53,108 bases of DNA, taken from assembly GCA_014381305.1 (NCBI GenBank), contig JACNLW010000057.1:3969-57076 (forward strand), given 5' to 3'. A program made the position numbers and the translations under genes. Below the pieces are notes generated by a model. The model was not told where the DNA came from. It saw only the letters and a program-made list of their open reading frames with translations, and ran no database searches. Origin of the DNA: Planctomycetota bacterium (GTDB lineage: Bacteria > Planctomycetota > Phycisphaerae > Phycisphaerales > SM1A02). This document shows, in pieces, positions 1 through 8,504 of the stretch (its first letter is position 1; every line of letters begins with the position of its first letter).

Positions 1-28
1 TCTGGCCATTGCGTTTACGGGCATACAT
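1..28 (-). CDS. Partial CDS cut by the left edge (N-terminus only)
   Basis: A ribosome-binding site (AGGAG, plus coordinates 32-36) precedes two possible ATGs on the minus strand. The ATG at 28 gives MYARKRNGQ and has a 3-nt spacing. The ATG at 24 gives MPVNAMAR in another frame and has a better 7-nt spacing. Both frames stay open to the window edge, so the frame cannot be settled. The gene begins about 50 nt downstream of phoR on the same strand and could be cotranscribed with it. Too little protein is visible to name a function. Confidence 0.4.
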
Positions 29-81
29 AGTCTCCTATAGTTTGGGGACTATACATGATTGGACGGTTCTTTTGGAGCGGT

Positions 82-1854
82 TTACGGGGCGATCGGAATG
101 CGTAACTCGAATGTTGTTCCTGACCCATATCCACTTGAAACAGAGATAGAACCACCATGCACAAGCGCAACGTGTTTCACGATTGCTAGCCCCAAGCCGG
201 TGCCCCCAGAATCTCGGCTTCTCCCCTTATCTACTCTGAAAAACCTCTCAAAAAGTCGGTTTTGTAGATCGCGAGGAATCCCTTGCCCGTTGTCAGAAAC
301 AGACAGAACTGCTAAATCCCCATCAAGCCCTGTGTGAATTTTGACCTCTCCGTTTCCATATCGAATCGCGTTTTGTACCAAATTTACACATGCCTGCTCA
401 AGCAATTGTCGGTTTCCTGAGATAGTTGTTTTATAATCAGTTTGAATAGAGAGTTGTGTATGTGTAACTTTCGCTTCATCCCCACATGCGGAAACAACGT
501 TTGTAATCACATCATCCAAGGCGATGGTTTCAAAGGTTGACTGAACAGCATCGTTATCTTGTTCAAGCGATGCAAGTGATAACAAGTCCTCAATAATTTT
601 TTCAAGTCGAACGGTGTTTCGCTCTATTATTTCTAAACACTTCTGTGTTTCTTCATCTTTTCCATATACATCGTGAAGCGTTTCTACATATCCCTTGATT
701 GCGGTGATTGGTGTCCGTAATTCGTGGGAAACATTCGCGGAAAAATCGCTTCGAATACCTTCTAGTCTTCGAAGAGCTGTCACATCATCGAGTAACACTA
801 AATACCCAGACACTTTCTCTTCGTTGTCGATAAGTTGTTGTACCTTCGCAATCAATTCTCGCCCAATTCCATTTCTGCCAAGAACAACAAGTTCAAACCG
901 CTGAGGCCTAGCCCGCGTTGTTTGATCAATGAAGGCGGAAAGATCAACATCTCTTACAAACTCTTCAAGTTGTCGCCCCCTAGGATCAACTGTATCTGGC
1001 ACGTCTAGTATCTTTGTTGCTGCTGCGTTGAACGACAGAATTGTTTTATCGCCATCAAGAGCAACAACCCCTGTGGGCATTGATCGCAAAATAGTGGACT
1101 GTTCTTCTTTTGTTTTTTCTACCGAATCAACGCTTTTGCTCAACCGTTCTGCCATTGCGTTAAGCGAAACACCAAGTTCTTCAAACTCTCCTGCGTGTGT
1201 GTTGTGTATTCGATGGTGCAACTCGCCGCTTGCAAATCGGTGTGCACTTTCTACAAGCTGGTTTATGTTTGCACTAATGATTCGCGAGATCAGTAATGTT
1301 GTGGCAATTGTTAAAAACAGCAGAATGCCGCCCACAACAATAATCAACTCAACAATCGCATGAATTTCTTTTTGAATTGTTGACATCGGCATTGCAACTC
1401 TTAAAACCGCAATAAGTTTTTCTTCGTTCAAATATGGCTTGGCAAAGTACGCCATATCTTCGCCGATGGTTTGGCTGTACCGTTGTGCCGAACCGCTTTT
1501 TCCTGAGCGAAGTGCGTCTTGCACCTCTTTTCTCATCAAATGATTGTCCATTTTTTGTGGGTTTGATTCGCTGTCTGCAATTACGTTTCCAGATGTATCA
1601 ATCACTGTTACTCGAAATTTCGTTGTCTCAAACTGCTCTTTAATCCGTCTGTTTAATGTTGGAGACAATCCAATGTTGTGCACATCCCCTTTAACAATAG
1701 GAATGATGTTTGAAAGTGTTTTGTATGTTTGTTCTGTGTGCATTGTTTTTATTTGTTGTACAAAAAACAAACCAATTGTTACCGTTGTGACAATTTGCAC
1801 AATTATCACTAAGAGCGAAACGCGCCACAAAAATGACTTGGGAAAAAGTTTCAA
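82..1854 (-). CDS. phoR: Phosphate regulon sensor histidine kinase PhoR
   Basis: Membrane sensor kinase (590 aa) expected to phosphorylate PhoB when phosphate is scarce. It has a transmembrane segment at about 12-32, an extracytoplasmic region at 33-165, a second membrane helix at about 167-190, HAMP at about 190-245 and a PAS-like region at about 255-360. The HisKA phosphoacceptor His377 lies in NVSHELRTP, and the ATPase shows N491/N495, DNGQGIP at 521 and GTGLGLA at 551. All catalytic boxes are intact. The start is TTG inside a TTGA overlap with the phoB stop, which implies translational coupling. The periplasmic region makes it a PhoR with an extended sensor, unlike the short E. coli protein. 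A relative sensing another envelope signal is possible, but the pst-phoU-phoB context argues for PhoR. Confidence 0.93.
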   Translation of the reverse strand: MKLFPKSFLWRVSLLVIIVQIVTTVTIGLFFVQQIKTMHTEQTYKTLSNIIPIVKGDVHNIGLSPTLNRRIKEQFETTKFRVTVIDTSGNVIADSESNPQKMDNHLMRKEVQDALRSGKSGSAQRYSQTIGEDMAYFAKPYLNEEKLIAVLRVAMPMSTIQKEIHAIVELIIVVGGILLFLTIATTLLISRIISANINQLVESAHRFASGELHHRIHNTHAGEFEELGVSLNAMAERLSKSVDSVEKTKEEQSTILRSMPTGVVALDGDKTILSFNAAATKILDVPDTVDPRGRQLEEFVRDVDLSAFIDQTTRARPQRFELVVLGRNGIGRELIAKVQQLIDNEEKVSGYLVLLDDVTALRRLEGIRSDFSANVSHELRTPITAIKGYVETLHDVYGKDEETQKCLEIIERNTVRLEKIIEDLLSLASLEQDNDAVQSTFETIALDDVITNVVSACGDEAKVTHTQLSIQTDYKTTISGNRQLLEQACVNLVQNAIRYGNGEVKIHTGLDGDLAVLSVSDNGQGIPRDLQNRLFERFFRVDKGRSRDSGGTGLGLAIVKHVALVHGGSISVSSGYGSGTTFELRIPIAP

Positions 1855-2531
1855 GAGTCTAGTGCTTCCGACAGCCTATACCCGACACCCCGAACTGTTT
1901 CTACAGCCGAAGAGAGATTGCCTAATTTTTTCCGTAGAGATGTGACGTGCACATCAATTGTTCTGTTTGATAATACAGCGTGGTCACCGTGGAGCGCCTG
2001 TGAAATTTGGTCTCTCGTGCGAACAAAACCGGGGCGTTTTGCAAAGTAACACAGAATGCCATATTCGGTCGCCGTGAGTTCTATTTGGTTCCCATTACAT
2101 AAAACAGAGTGTCGATCATTGTCAATAATTATTTTTCCACCTAATAATTTTATTGTGTTATCTGCTTCTAGAGTTTCCGTTCTTCGCACTACTGCCCGAA
2201 CTCTTGCCATGAGTATTTTTGGACTAAATGGTTTTGTGACGTAATCGATCGCACCAAGTTCTAAGCCAGAAACTATATCTGATTCATCACCAAGCGCCGA
2301 AACGATAATGATTGGAATATCAACCACTTTTTTGCAAATATCAAGACCAGAAATATCAGGAAGCATAAGATCCAAAAGAATTAGATCAATGTCGCCTTGT
2401 TCTAGAATGCTGAACGCCTCTTTTCCACTTGATGCAACGGTTGGAATAAAGCCCGATCGCGAAAGGTGCATACGAATCAAAGCTGAAATTTCTGGCTCGT
2501 CTTCTACAACTAAAACATTTATTTTTTCCAT
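1851..2531 (-). CDS. phoB: Phosphate regulon response regulator PhoB (OmpR/PhoB family)
   Basis: Two-domain transcription factor of 226 aa. The receiver has the acidic pair in VVEDEPE (residues 8-14), phosphoacceptor Asp54 in ILLDLMLPD and the conserved Lys in TKPFSP. The C-terminal winged helix (about 130-226) has the typical TATEYGIL, SNRTIDVHVTSLRKKLG and ETVRGVGYRL stretches. Once phosphorylated by PhoR it should activate the Pho genes, including this operon. I chose ATG 2531. An in-frame GTG at 2540 would add three residues, and neither start has a well-spaced ribosome site. The gene lies 28 nt after phoU and overlaps phoR by 4 nt. Confidence 0.93.
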   Translation of the reverse strand: MEKINVLVVEDEPEISALIRMHLSRSGFIPTVASSGKEAFSILEQGDIDLILLDLMLPDISGLDICKKVVDIPIIIVSALGDESDIVSGLELGAIDYVTKPFSPKILMARVRAVVRRTETLEADNTIKLLGGKIIIDNDRHSVLCNGNQIELTATEYGILCYFAKRPGFVRTRDQISQALHGDHAVLSNRTIDVHVTSLRKKLGNLSSAVETVRGVGYRLSEALDS

Positions 2532-2559
2532 GGGATGCACTGGTTATTGTAGAACCTTC

Positions 2560-3204
2560 TTAAGAGTGGCGAACCACTTCTCCTTCAATCATAAATATAA
2601 CGTCTTCTGCAATATTGGTCGCTAGATCGGCTATACGCTCAATTTTTGTTGCCACCGTAATGAGGCTGATGGATGTTGCTGTCAATTTTGCAGCGTTTTC
2701 TTGCGCCCAGTCTAATACGTCTTTTCGAAGATCGTCGACCTTGTCATCTGCTTCTCTCACTTTTCGTGCAAGGAGTGCGTCATCATGTGCAAACGATTCT
2801 ATTGCGTTGTGCAGCATGAGTTTCGTTGCTTCCATCATTTCGGGAACCGCGGTTGGCATATCAAATACCTCGTGCGCCTTTGTGATTTTTGAACCGCGTT
2901 TAGCAACGCCGCCAGCAAGATCTGATATTCGTTCAAGGTTTGTGTTGATTCTCATCACTGCGAGTACAAGCCGCAAATCCGATGCAACAGGTTGATCGAG
3001 TGCTAATATCTCTAAACACTCCGCTTCGACGTCAATTTCCATCTCGTCAATTTCGTGATCCTCGATTCGCACTTCTTTTGCTAAACCGCGATCACCCTCA
3101 ACAAGTGATTGAAATGAACGGGTGACAAGTTGTTCTACTTGCCCGCCCATCAACAACAACCTTCTTCGCAAACTTGAAATGTCTCGTGTAATTTTTTGTT
3201 CCAT
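2560..3204 (-). CDS. phoU: Phosphate transport regulator PhoU
   Basis: All-helical cytoplasmic protein of 214 aa with two PhoU repeats (about 15-105 and 118-203). Each carries an acidic metal-binding motif of the E/DxxxD type, seen in EDHEIDEMEIDVE and READDKVDDLRKD. PhoU links the Pst transporter to the PhoR/PhoB pair and represses signalling when phosphate is plentiful. The length is normal for the family. It lies 11 nt after pstB and 28 nt before phoB. The order pstB-phoU-phoB-phoR places transporter, coupling protein and two-component system in one transcription unit. Confidence 0.95.
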   Translation of the reverse strand: MEQKITRDISSLRRRLLLMGGQVEQLVTRSFQSLVEGDRGLAKEVRIEDHEIDEMEIDVEAECLEILALDQPVASDLRLVLAVMRINTNLERISDLAGGVAKRGSKITKAHEVFDMPTAVPEMMEATKLMLHNAIESFAHDDALLARKVREADDKVDDLRKDVLDWAQENAAKLTATSISLITVATKIERIADLATNIAEDVIFMIEGEVVRHS

Positions 3205-3215
3205 AATTTTATCCG

Positions 3216-3989
3216 TTAGCCGAATCGACCGCTAATGTAGTCCTCTGTTTTTGTTTCTTTTGGATTTGTAAACATGGTTTTTGTATCAGCAACTTCAATC
3301 ACTTCTCCTTCACAGAAGAACGCTGTCTGATCTGATACTCTCGAGGCTTGTTGCATGTTGTGTGTCACAATAACAATTGTGTATTCTTCCTTAAGATGAA
3401 GAATAAGTTCTTCAATTTTTGCTGTTGCCCTAGGATCTAACGCGGATGCCGGTTCGTCCATAAGTAGCACTTCTGGTTCGACTGCTAGCGCCCTTGCAAT
3501 ACAAAGCCTTTGTTGTTGTCCGCCCGAGAGTCCAATTGCAGATTTTTTAAGTCGATCTTTTACTTCGTCCCAAAGCGCAGCGTGTTTCAGGCTGTTTTCT
3601 ACAATTTCATCAAGTTCGTTTTTTCGCATTTTGTAATGAAGTTTTGGCCCAAAGGCAACGTTGTCATAAATAGATTTGGGAAATGGGTTAGGTTTTTGGA
3701 AAACCATGCCAACCCTTCGCCGCAAATCAACGACATCAACAGCCCTGTTGAGCACGCTCTCACCATCAAGGTTCAACGTGCCTGTTGCTCGGGCCGAGGC
3801 AATCATGTCGTTCATGCGATTTACCCACCGAAGAAAGGTTGATTTTCCACAACCAGATGGACCAATCAAAGCAGTGACTTCATTCCGTGGAACTTGAAGA
3901 TGAATATCAAGCAGCGCTTTAAAGTCACCATACCACGCACAAAAGTCGCGTACTTCTAAAACATTATTGTGGGTTGTGTTTGGTTGCAA
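3216..3989 (-). CDS. pstB: Phosphate ABC transporter ATP-binding protein PstB
   Basis: Cytoplasmic ATPase (257 aa) that powers phosphate import through PstC/PstA. It has Walker [10 protein letters not shown] at 43-51, a Q-loop near VFQKPNPFP, the signature LSGGQ at 154-158, Walker B VLLMDEP at 174-180 and the switch His in [20 protein letters not shown] is characteristic of PstB. The start is TTG, supported by a GGAG ribosome site 9 nt upstream that overlaps the end of pstA. Length is normal and no key residue is missing. Confidence 0.96.
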   Translation of the reverse strand: MQPNTTHNNVLEVRDFCAWYGDFKALLDIHLQVPRNEVTALIGPSGCGKSTFLRWVNRMNDMIASARATGTLNLDGESVLNRAVDVVDLRRRVGMVFQKPNPFPKSIYDNVAFGPKLHYKMRKNELDEIVENSLKHAALWDEVKDRLKKSAIGLSGGQQQRLCIARALAVEPEVLLMDEPASALDPRATAKIEELILHLKEEYTIVIVTHNMQQASRVSDQTAFFCEGEVIEVADTKTMFTNPKETKTEDYISGRFG

Positions 3990-3994
3990 AAAAA

Positions 3995-4930
3995 CTATCT
4001 CCGTTGGAAGCGGTAGCGAATCAACGCCGCTGCACCATTAAAACATAAAAGGACTACAAGTAAAACAATGATTCCCGTAGCAGCCACGGCATGAAACTCT
4101 TCTTGAGGGCGACTTGACCAATTGTAAATCTGCAGAGGCATTGCAGTAAAATCGTCAAAGACGTTTGCTGGAACAAAACGAATAAACAAAAAACCACCAA
4201 TGACAAGAATGGGTGCGGCCTCTCCAATTGCGCGAGATGTTGCCAAAATTGCGCCAGTCAATATGCCGGGAGTTGACTGTGGTAGAACAACTCTTCGAAC
4301 AGTTTCCCACCTCGTTGCGCCCATTGCTAGCGATGCTTCTCTCAAAGATTGGGGCACTGCGCGCACTGCTTCTCTTGCGCTCACAATGACAATTGGAAGC
4401 ACCACGAGCGCAAGTGTAAGTCCACCAACTAAAACACTGCTTCCGAAGGGGAGACGGAAATACCAAAAGGACGTTGGATTTCCAGTATCAACAAGCGGGT
4501 GATTCATTGTTCCAAACAAGCCAAGCATTCGAGCAAAAACGGTAAGGCCAATAATGCCGTATACAATTGAAGGAACACCAGCAAGGTTTGCTATGTTTAG
4601 TTCAATAAACCGAGTAATTCTGTTTTTTGGTGCAAACTCTTCAAGATAAACCGCCGTTGCAACTCCAATTGGAAGCGCGGTCACAATACAAACAACACAA
4701 AGCCAGACAGTTCCCCACATTGCAGCTTTTACACCAGCCTTTTCTGGTTTTCTTGATGCGTAGCTTGTTAGAAAGTCTAAATCAAGGTGATGCCAACCTT
4801 GTTTTGCAATAGTAAATAAAAGAGTACAAAGTGCGGCAACCGAAAGAAGTGTGACAAAAACACAAAACACAACAAACAACTTGTTTACGAATTGTTTTTG
4901 TTGGTGACTTTTTATTACTCTGCCACTCAT
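3995..4930 (-). CDS. pstA: Phosphate ABC transporter permease PstA
   Basis: Inner-membrane permease of 311 aa with about six membrane helices. The first follows a short basic cytoplasmic N-terminus ([20 protein letters not shown]). The EAA-type coupling loop that contacts PstB reads about [21 protein letters not shown], and the helices after it are well conserved. It pairs with PstC to form the phosphate channel. It overlaps pstC by 4 nt (ATGA) and is followed by pstB after 5 nt. The length fits the family. Confidence 0.94.
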   Translation of the reverse strand: MSGRVIKSHQQKQFVNKLFVVFCVFVTLLSVAALCTLLFTIAKQGWHHLDLDFLTSYASRKPEKAGVKAAMWGTVWLCVVCIVTALPIGVATAVYLEEFAPKNRITRFIELNIANLAGVPSIVYGIIGLTVFARMLGLFGTMNHPLVDTGNPTSFWYFRLPFGSSVLVGGLTLALVVLPIVIVSAREAVRAVPQSLREASLAMGATRWETVRRVVLPQSTPGILTGAILATSRAIGEAAPILVIGGFLFIRFVPANVFDDFTAMPLQIYNWSSRPQEEFHAVAATGIIVLLVVLLCFNGAAALIRYRFQRR

Positions 4931-5892
4931 GAGTACACCTCTTTGTACCTTCGGGTCACACTATGCCCGATCCATGTGAGGGCAAGCGTCATGACAAAAA
5001 GAGTCGCTGCAACCGCGTAGCTTGATTTGTATTCAACCCCAATTGCATCGGTGTCTCCGAGAAATATTTGCACCGTGTATGCTGTCATGGTCTGCACTTG
5101 GTTTGTTGGATTCAAGGTCAATTGCGCCAAATTACCAGCCGCGAGTGCAACAATCATGGTTTCGCCAACAGCTCTTGCAATTGCGAGTAAACAAGATGAA
5201 ATAACGCCAGAAAGTGCGGCTGGAAAAACCACCTTTACCGATGTGTCGAGTTTTGTTCCACCAAGTGCGAATGATCCTTCTCGTAAAGAGTCCGGAACGC
5301 TTCGTATTGCGTCTTCGGACATCGATGTAACAATCGGAATACACATGATGCCAACCGCAATCCCCGCGCTGAGAGCGTTGTAAATATCAACCCCAGAAAT
5401 GATGGATTGAACAACTGGTGTGATCACCGTGAGTGCAAAAAAACCATACACAACAGTAGGAACGCCCGCGAGTACCTCAAGCGTTGGTTTGAGAATGTTT
5501 CTCACTGGGCTTGGTGCATATTCTGAAAGAAAAATTGCGGTGACAACACCACATGGAATTGCGATCAATGATGCGACAATTGTGACAAGCATCGTACCGC
5601 TAATCAGCGGCCAAATACCAAAATGTTTTTTGTGACCTAAGAGAGGTGACCATTTTGTCCCAAAGAAAAACTCAGATACGCTCACCTCTTCAAGTGCGAA
5701 GAAACTATATGCCTCGGTTCCTAAAACTAAAACGATTGCAATTGTTGTAACAATTGAAATCCCAGCAGCAATCGCAAGCAAACCTCGCACGATGCGGTTT
5801 CTTGCTCGCTTCATTGAAACAGATTTCGCCCTTCCCTTAAAAGAGGGAGAGGGCGACACCCTGGGGGTGGATGTTTGGGATTTGGGAGTCAT
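4927..5892 (-). CDS. pstC: Phosphate ABC transporter permease PstC
   Basis: Inner-membrane permease of 321 aa. The first helix is at about 35-57, and the EAA loop (LREGSFALGGTKLDTSVKVV) is followed by conserved helices. The first 26 residues are unlike other PstC proteins. They are encoded by a GC-rich double hairpin that looks like a dispersed palindromic repeat and reads TPRVSPSPSFKGRAK. The start may therefore be the internal ATG at 5814 (295 aa), with AAGGG about 14 nt upstream, or the ATG at 5892 may run through the repeat in frame. The gene lies 10 nt after pstS and overlaps pstA by 4 nt. Confidence 0.92.
   Translation of the reverse strand: MTPKSQTSTPRVSPSPSFKGRAKSVSMKRARNRIVRGLLAIAAGISIVTTIAIVLVLGTEAYSFFALEEVSVSEFFFGTKWSPLLGHKKHFGIWPLISGTMLVTIVASLIAIPCGVVTAIFLSEYAPSPVRNILKPTLEVLAGVPTVVYGFFALTVITPVVQSIISGVDIYNALSAGIAVGIMCIPIVTSMSEDAIRSVPDSLREGSFALGGTKLDTSVKVVFPAALSGVISSCLLAIARAVGETMIVALAAGNLAQLTLNPTNQVQTMTAYTVQIFLGDTDAIGVEYKSSYAVAATLFVMTLALTWIGHSVTRRYKEVYS
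5827..5869. repeat. Palindromic repeat-like double hairpin in the 5' end of pstC
   Basis: Two adjacent inverted repeats stand out from the AT-rich surroundings. CGCCCT at 27-32 of this stretch's 5800 block pairs with AGGGCG at 5850-5855 and continues inward through TCCC and GGGA with one bulge. CACCC at 5857-5861 pairs with GGGTG at 5865-5869. Double hairpins built on a CCCT..CCCT/AGGG..AGGG core are typical of dispersed palindromic elements. Whether it is repeated elsewhere in the genome cannot be seen from this window. Confidence 0.5.
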
Positions 5893-5902
5893 CCGTAATC
5901 TA

Positions 5903-6895
5903 TTATTCGTACACCGTAGCTAATGCGCCGTGTACCTTTTCTCCCTTGTCATCAATAAACTGGGTACCTGTTCGCAATGTTTCAATGTTGTGGATAACTC
6001 GGTCATACATGTCTTGTGGAAGTCGAACATATCCAACTTCTTCAGCCATGTCGCCTGCGTTTTCAACATAATAGTCCACAAAAACTTTTACAGCTGGTTT
6101 TTCTAATGCTGATTTTTTCACATAGATAAAGAGTGGGCGACTAAATGGTGCGTACTTTCCACTTTCAATTGTTTTATTGTTTGGTAGTACGTTCACTTCG
6201 CCGTTATAGATTGCAAGTGCTTTAAGTTTGTCTTTGTTTTCAAAATAGTATGCACATCCAAAGAACCCAATACCGCCCTTGTCGCCAGACACGCCGCGAA
6301 CGAGGACATTGTCATCTTCGGAAACAGACATATCGCTTCGGATTGACCCTGTTTTTCCTACAATTACTTCCTTGAAATAATCGAAAGTGCCCGAGTCTGT
6401 ACCTGGAGCGTACATTGTAAGCGGTGTCGTTGGCCAGTCTTTGTTAAGGTCGTTCCATGTTTTCACTGTTGAACCATCAAGAAAAATTTGTTTAAGTTGA
6501 TCAACTGTTAAGTTGTCGCACCATGTATTTTCTTTGTTTACGACGATTGTCAATCCATCATATGCAACTGGAACTTCGATGAACTCTACCCCTTCTTCGT
6601 TGCACAGTTTTTGTTCTTTTGCTTTGATTGGACGAGAAGCGTCGGAAATATCAGTTTCGCCAGCAGAAAATCTTTTGAAGCCACCGCCGGTGCCAGAGAT
6701 GCCCACGGTTACGCGAACTCGTGGTGCTTCTTCGGCAAATTCTTCGGCGATCGCCTCGGTAATTGGATAGACGGTTGAGGAGCCGTCTATTCTGACAGAG
6801 CCTGTAAGTTGGCTGTTGTCATCAGCAGTTCCCAGTGTTGGGAGTGCTGCTAAGAGAAGAGTTGTAAGTAGTAAGTTTTTCATGTTTGTTTTCAT
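5903..6895 (-). CDS. pstS: Phosphate ABC transporter substrate-binding protein PstS
   Basis: Secreted phosphate-binding protein of 330 aa. The signal peptide [19 protein letters not shown] ends near GTADD. The phosphate-binding loop DGSSTVYPI follows, then GISGTGGGF and [11 protein letters not shown], which are classic PstS contacts. I start at ATG 6895 because an AGGA ribosome site lies 8 nt upstream. A second ATG 12 nt later (6883) is a tandem copy of the same segment. A longer reading frame continues upstream but only because it runs antisense-free through the end of the porin gene. The next gene, pstC, follows after 10 nt. Confidence 0.95.
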   Translation of the reverse strand: MKTNMKNLLLTTLLLAALPTLGTADDNSQLTGSVRIDGSSTVYPITEAIAEEFAEEAPRVRVTVGISGTGGGFKRFSAGETDISDASRPIKAKEQKLCNEEGVEFIEVPVAYDGLTIVVNKENTWCDNLTVDQLKQIFLDGSTVKTWNDLNKDWPTTPLTMYAPGTDSGTFDYFKEVIVGKTGSIRSDMSVSEDDNVLVRGVSGDKGGIGFFGCAYYFENKDKLKALAIYNGEVNVLPNNKTIESGKYAPFSRPLFIYVKKSALEKPAVKVFVDYYVENAGDMAEEVGYVRLPQDMYDRVIHNIETLRTGTQFIDDKGEKVHGALATVYE

Positions 6896-6928
6896 GTTTG
6901 TTTTCCTGTTTGTTTTCCTGTTTATGAT
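6881..6928 (-). repeat. 12-bp tandem repeat spanning the pstS ribosome site and start codon
   Basis: On the plus strand CATGTTTGTTTT occurs twice (6881-6892, 6893-6904). It is followed by CCTGTTTGTTTT (6905-6916) and a decayed CCTGTTTATGAT (6917-6928). Read on the coding strand, the array gives two AGGA ribosome sites and two ATG starts at a fixed 12-nt period. The downstream AGGA and the first ATG form the best pair, with an 8-nt spacing. Because the unit is 12 bp, gain or loss keeps frame and only adds or removes four residues (MKTN-like). Confidence 0.8.
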
Positions 6929-6932
6929 TTTC

Positions 6933-8267
6933 TTAGAAAAGAATTTGCAGTTGGGTGCGAAGCAACATTTGGTCTTTTTCAGTACCCGTGTCTGCTCGCC
7001 AACCGTTACCCGATGAGACCCAATCTGCAGAAGCAGTACCTGCACCACTGTCTGTAATTGTTTTTCCTGCCCAAGCGACATCGGTTGACCATTTGATGTT
7101 GTTGCTACCCGCAGTTGGCCAATAGTTAAAGCCAATTCGAATTGCATCCATATCCATGTTCGATCCGTCTACTTCGCCTTCTTGGTACTGGGCAAAAAGT
7201 TCAACATTGTCATTCACTAACATGCCTCCCTGCAAGAGCCAGCCCGACGAATCAACTTCGTCTCCATTTGTTGCGTTTTTGCCCGTCGTTTCTACGACAT
7301 ACCCAAAAACATTCCACCCATCTGCACGGTATGAAACATCTACGGTCCAACCATTGCTTTCGTTAGCGTTAGCATTTCCATATTCAAACGTGTCGTTGTC
7401 GTTGTCGTTGTCATAATTTTCGTACGCAACACCAAGCAACCAACCGTTTTTTGCACCTGCTTTTGATGTGAGGTAATCAAAGTCTTTCCAGCTCGCCTCA
7501 CCAAAACGGAATTCTGCGCGAGCAGTCCAAGCGTTTGTTGGAGCCGTAAGTGCTGGGGTGTTGGATTGACCTGGTCCATCGGTGTACTGGAAAACGAGTT
7601 TCATGTCATCGTTCTTCCAACCATACTCTAATCCTTGCGTCCAGCCATAAGTAAACGCGTTGTCAAGCATCGATCGTTCAACTGTAAGTTGCTTGCTTGA
7701 CGAAACAATGTTTTCTCGAAGGAAGTTCGCCTTGAATTGTCCAAACTTAAACCAACTGCCGTTGTCAAACTTTTTGCCAGCCCATGCGTCTTCGGTGCTT
7801 GACCCACCACCTCGTGACCATGTTGCAACAATTTTATACACCCAAGACGGATCTACAACGTGACCAGAAAATTTAACCTTCGTTCTCCGTTGCTCAAATC
7901 CGTGCTGGGAATCTTGACCATCCGCATCGTTGTATAACCAGCGTGTTTGAAGTTGTCCGTTTATTTTTAGTTTCCAGTTTCCGTCAGCAGATTGAAGGAA
8001 TCCACCACCTTTGTACCCCGCCGTTGCACCGCCTCCTTGAAGGCTCGACCTTGTGTCTGCGTCAGCGAGCACATCATTGATTAAACTTCGAACTTGGTCA
8101 GATCGTTGTTCGTTGAGCCAGTGATTGTCTTCGTTTTTAAGCCCTGCAACTTCACTTTGAAGTTCAACTACCATTTGACGAAGTTCGTCTACTGATGCTG
8201 TAGTTGGATTTGGGTTTGCCATTGAGGCGGTTGTCATTGTGCACACAAGTGCAAGTAATTTATACAT
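6933..8267 (-). CDS. Phosphate-selective porin, OprO/OprP family
   Basis: Outer-membrane porin of 444 aa. A signal peptide (MYKLLALVCTMTTASMA) is followed by a short helical segment (about 25-55, VDELRQMVVELQSEVAGL) and then a long beta-rich barrel. The barrel shows features of the OprO/OprP family such as LKINGQLQTRWLYND, FEQRRTKVKFSG and KFGQFKANFLRE. It ends in Phe (LQILF), as outer-membrane barrels usually do. The start at 8267 has a strong AAGGAG site 8 nt upstream; the longer frame runs back over the tRNA and is rejected. The gene heads the pst operon, 37 nt before pstS, so phosphate is the likely substrate. Confidence 0.85.
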   Translation of the reverse strand: MYKLLALVCTMTTASMANPNPTTASVDELRQMVVELQSEVAGLKNEDNHWLNEQRSDQVRSLINDVLADADTRSSLQGGGATAGYKGGGFLQSADGNWKLKINGQLQTRWLYNDADGQDSQHGFEQRRTKVKFSGHVVDPSWVYKIVATWSRGGGSSTEDAWAGKKFDNGSWFKFGQFKANFLRENIVSSSKQLTVERSMLDNAFTYGWTQGLEYGWKNDDMKLVFQYTDGPGQSNTPALTAPTNAWTARAEFRFGEASWKDFDYLTSKAGAKNGWLLGVAYENYDNDNDNDTFEYGNANANESNGWTVDVSYRADGWNVFGYVVETTGKNATNGDEVDSSGWLLQGGMLVNDNVELFAQYQEGEVDGSNMDMDAIRIGFNYWPTAGSNNIKWSTDVAWAGKTITDSGAGTASADWVSSGNGWRADTGTEKDQMLLRTQLQILF

Positions 8268-8403
8268 TGATCGTCTCCTTTTTGATCTATGGATGGAAGG
8301 GTAATGTTGGAATGTTAAGATTTTGTTCAGATGTGGTATAAAATGTGCAAATAATGCTTGGGAGTTGCTGTTTTGCCCAAGGCTGAGTATCCTGTCCATT
8401 CTC
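8268..8403. promoter_or_regulatory. Divergent promoter region for the porin-pst operon and tRNA-Cys
   Basis: This gap must hold the start signals of the porin/pst/pho operon (minus) and probably those of tRNA-Cys (plus). On plus, TGGTATAAA at 8334-8342 fits an extended -10 (TGnTATAAT) about 55 nt before the tRNA. On minus the same AT-rich patch reads TTTATACC. No convincing CTGTCAT-type Pho box can be read; two xxxxCAT heptamers 11 bp apart next to the minus-strand -10 are too degenerate to call. Confidence 0.35.
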
Positions 8404-8477
8404 GGCCGAGTGCCCAAGTGGTCTAAGGGAACGGATTGCAAATCCGTCATTCGTGGGTTCGAATCCCACCTCGGCCT
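8404..8477 (+). tRNA. tRNA-Cys (anticodon GCA)
   Basis: A full cloverleaf can be folded. Acceptor GGCCGAG pairs with CTCGGCC at 8470-8476, and the discriminator is T, as expected for tRNA-Cys. The anticodon stem ACGGA/TCCGT encloses TTGCAAA (anticodon GCA). The T arm is GTGGG-TTCGAAT-CCCAC. CCA is not encoded. It sits between the divergent porin gene and a co-directional secreted-protein gene 27 nt downstream. Confidence 0.97.
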
Positions 8478-8504
8478 TCACACCCGTTTTAGAGGTTGAA
8501 ATGC

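Noticed and set aside
5903-7147. Longer pstS frame starting at 7147
   Set aside because: The extra 84 residues are the 3' end of the porin gene in another frame; the signal peptide begins at 6895.
8290-8360. Pho box upstream of the porin-pst operon
   Set aside because: Two heptamers ending in CAT are 11 bp apart on the minus strand, but they match CTGTCAT at only three or four positions.
6933-8450. Longer porin frame starting at 8450
   Set aside because: It would run antisense over most of the tRNA-Cys gene and add 61 residues before a clear signal peptide; ATG 8267 has a strong AAGGAG site.
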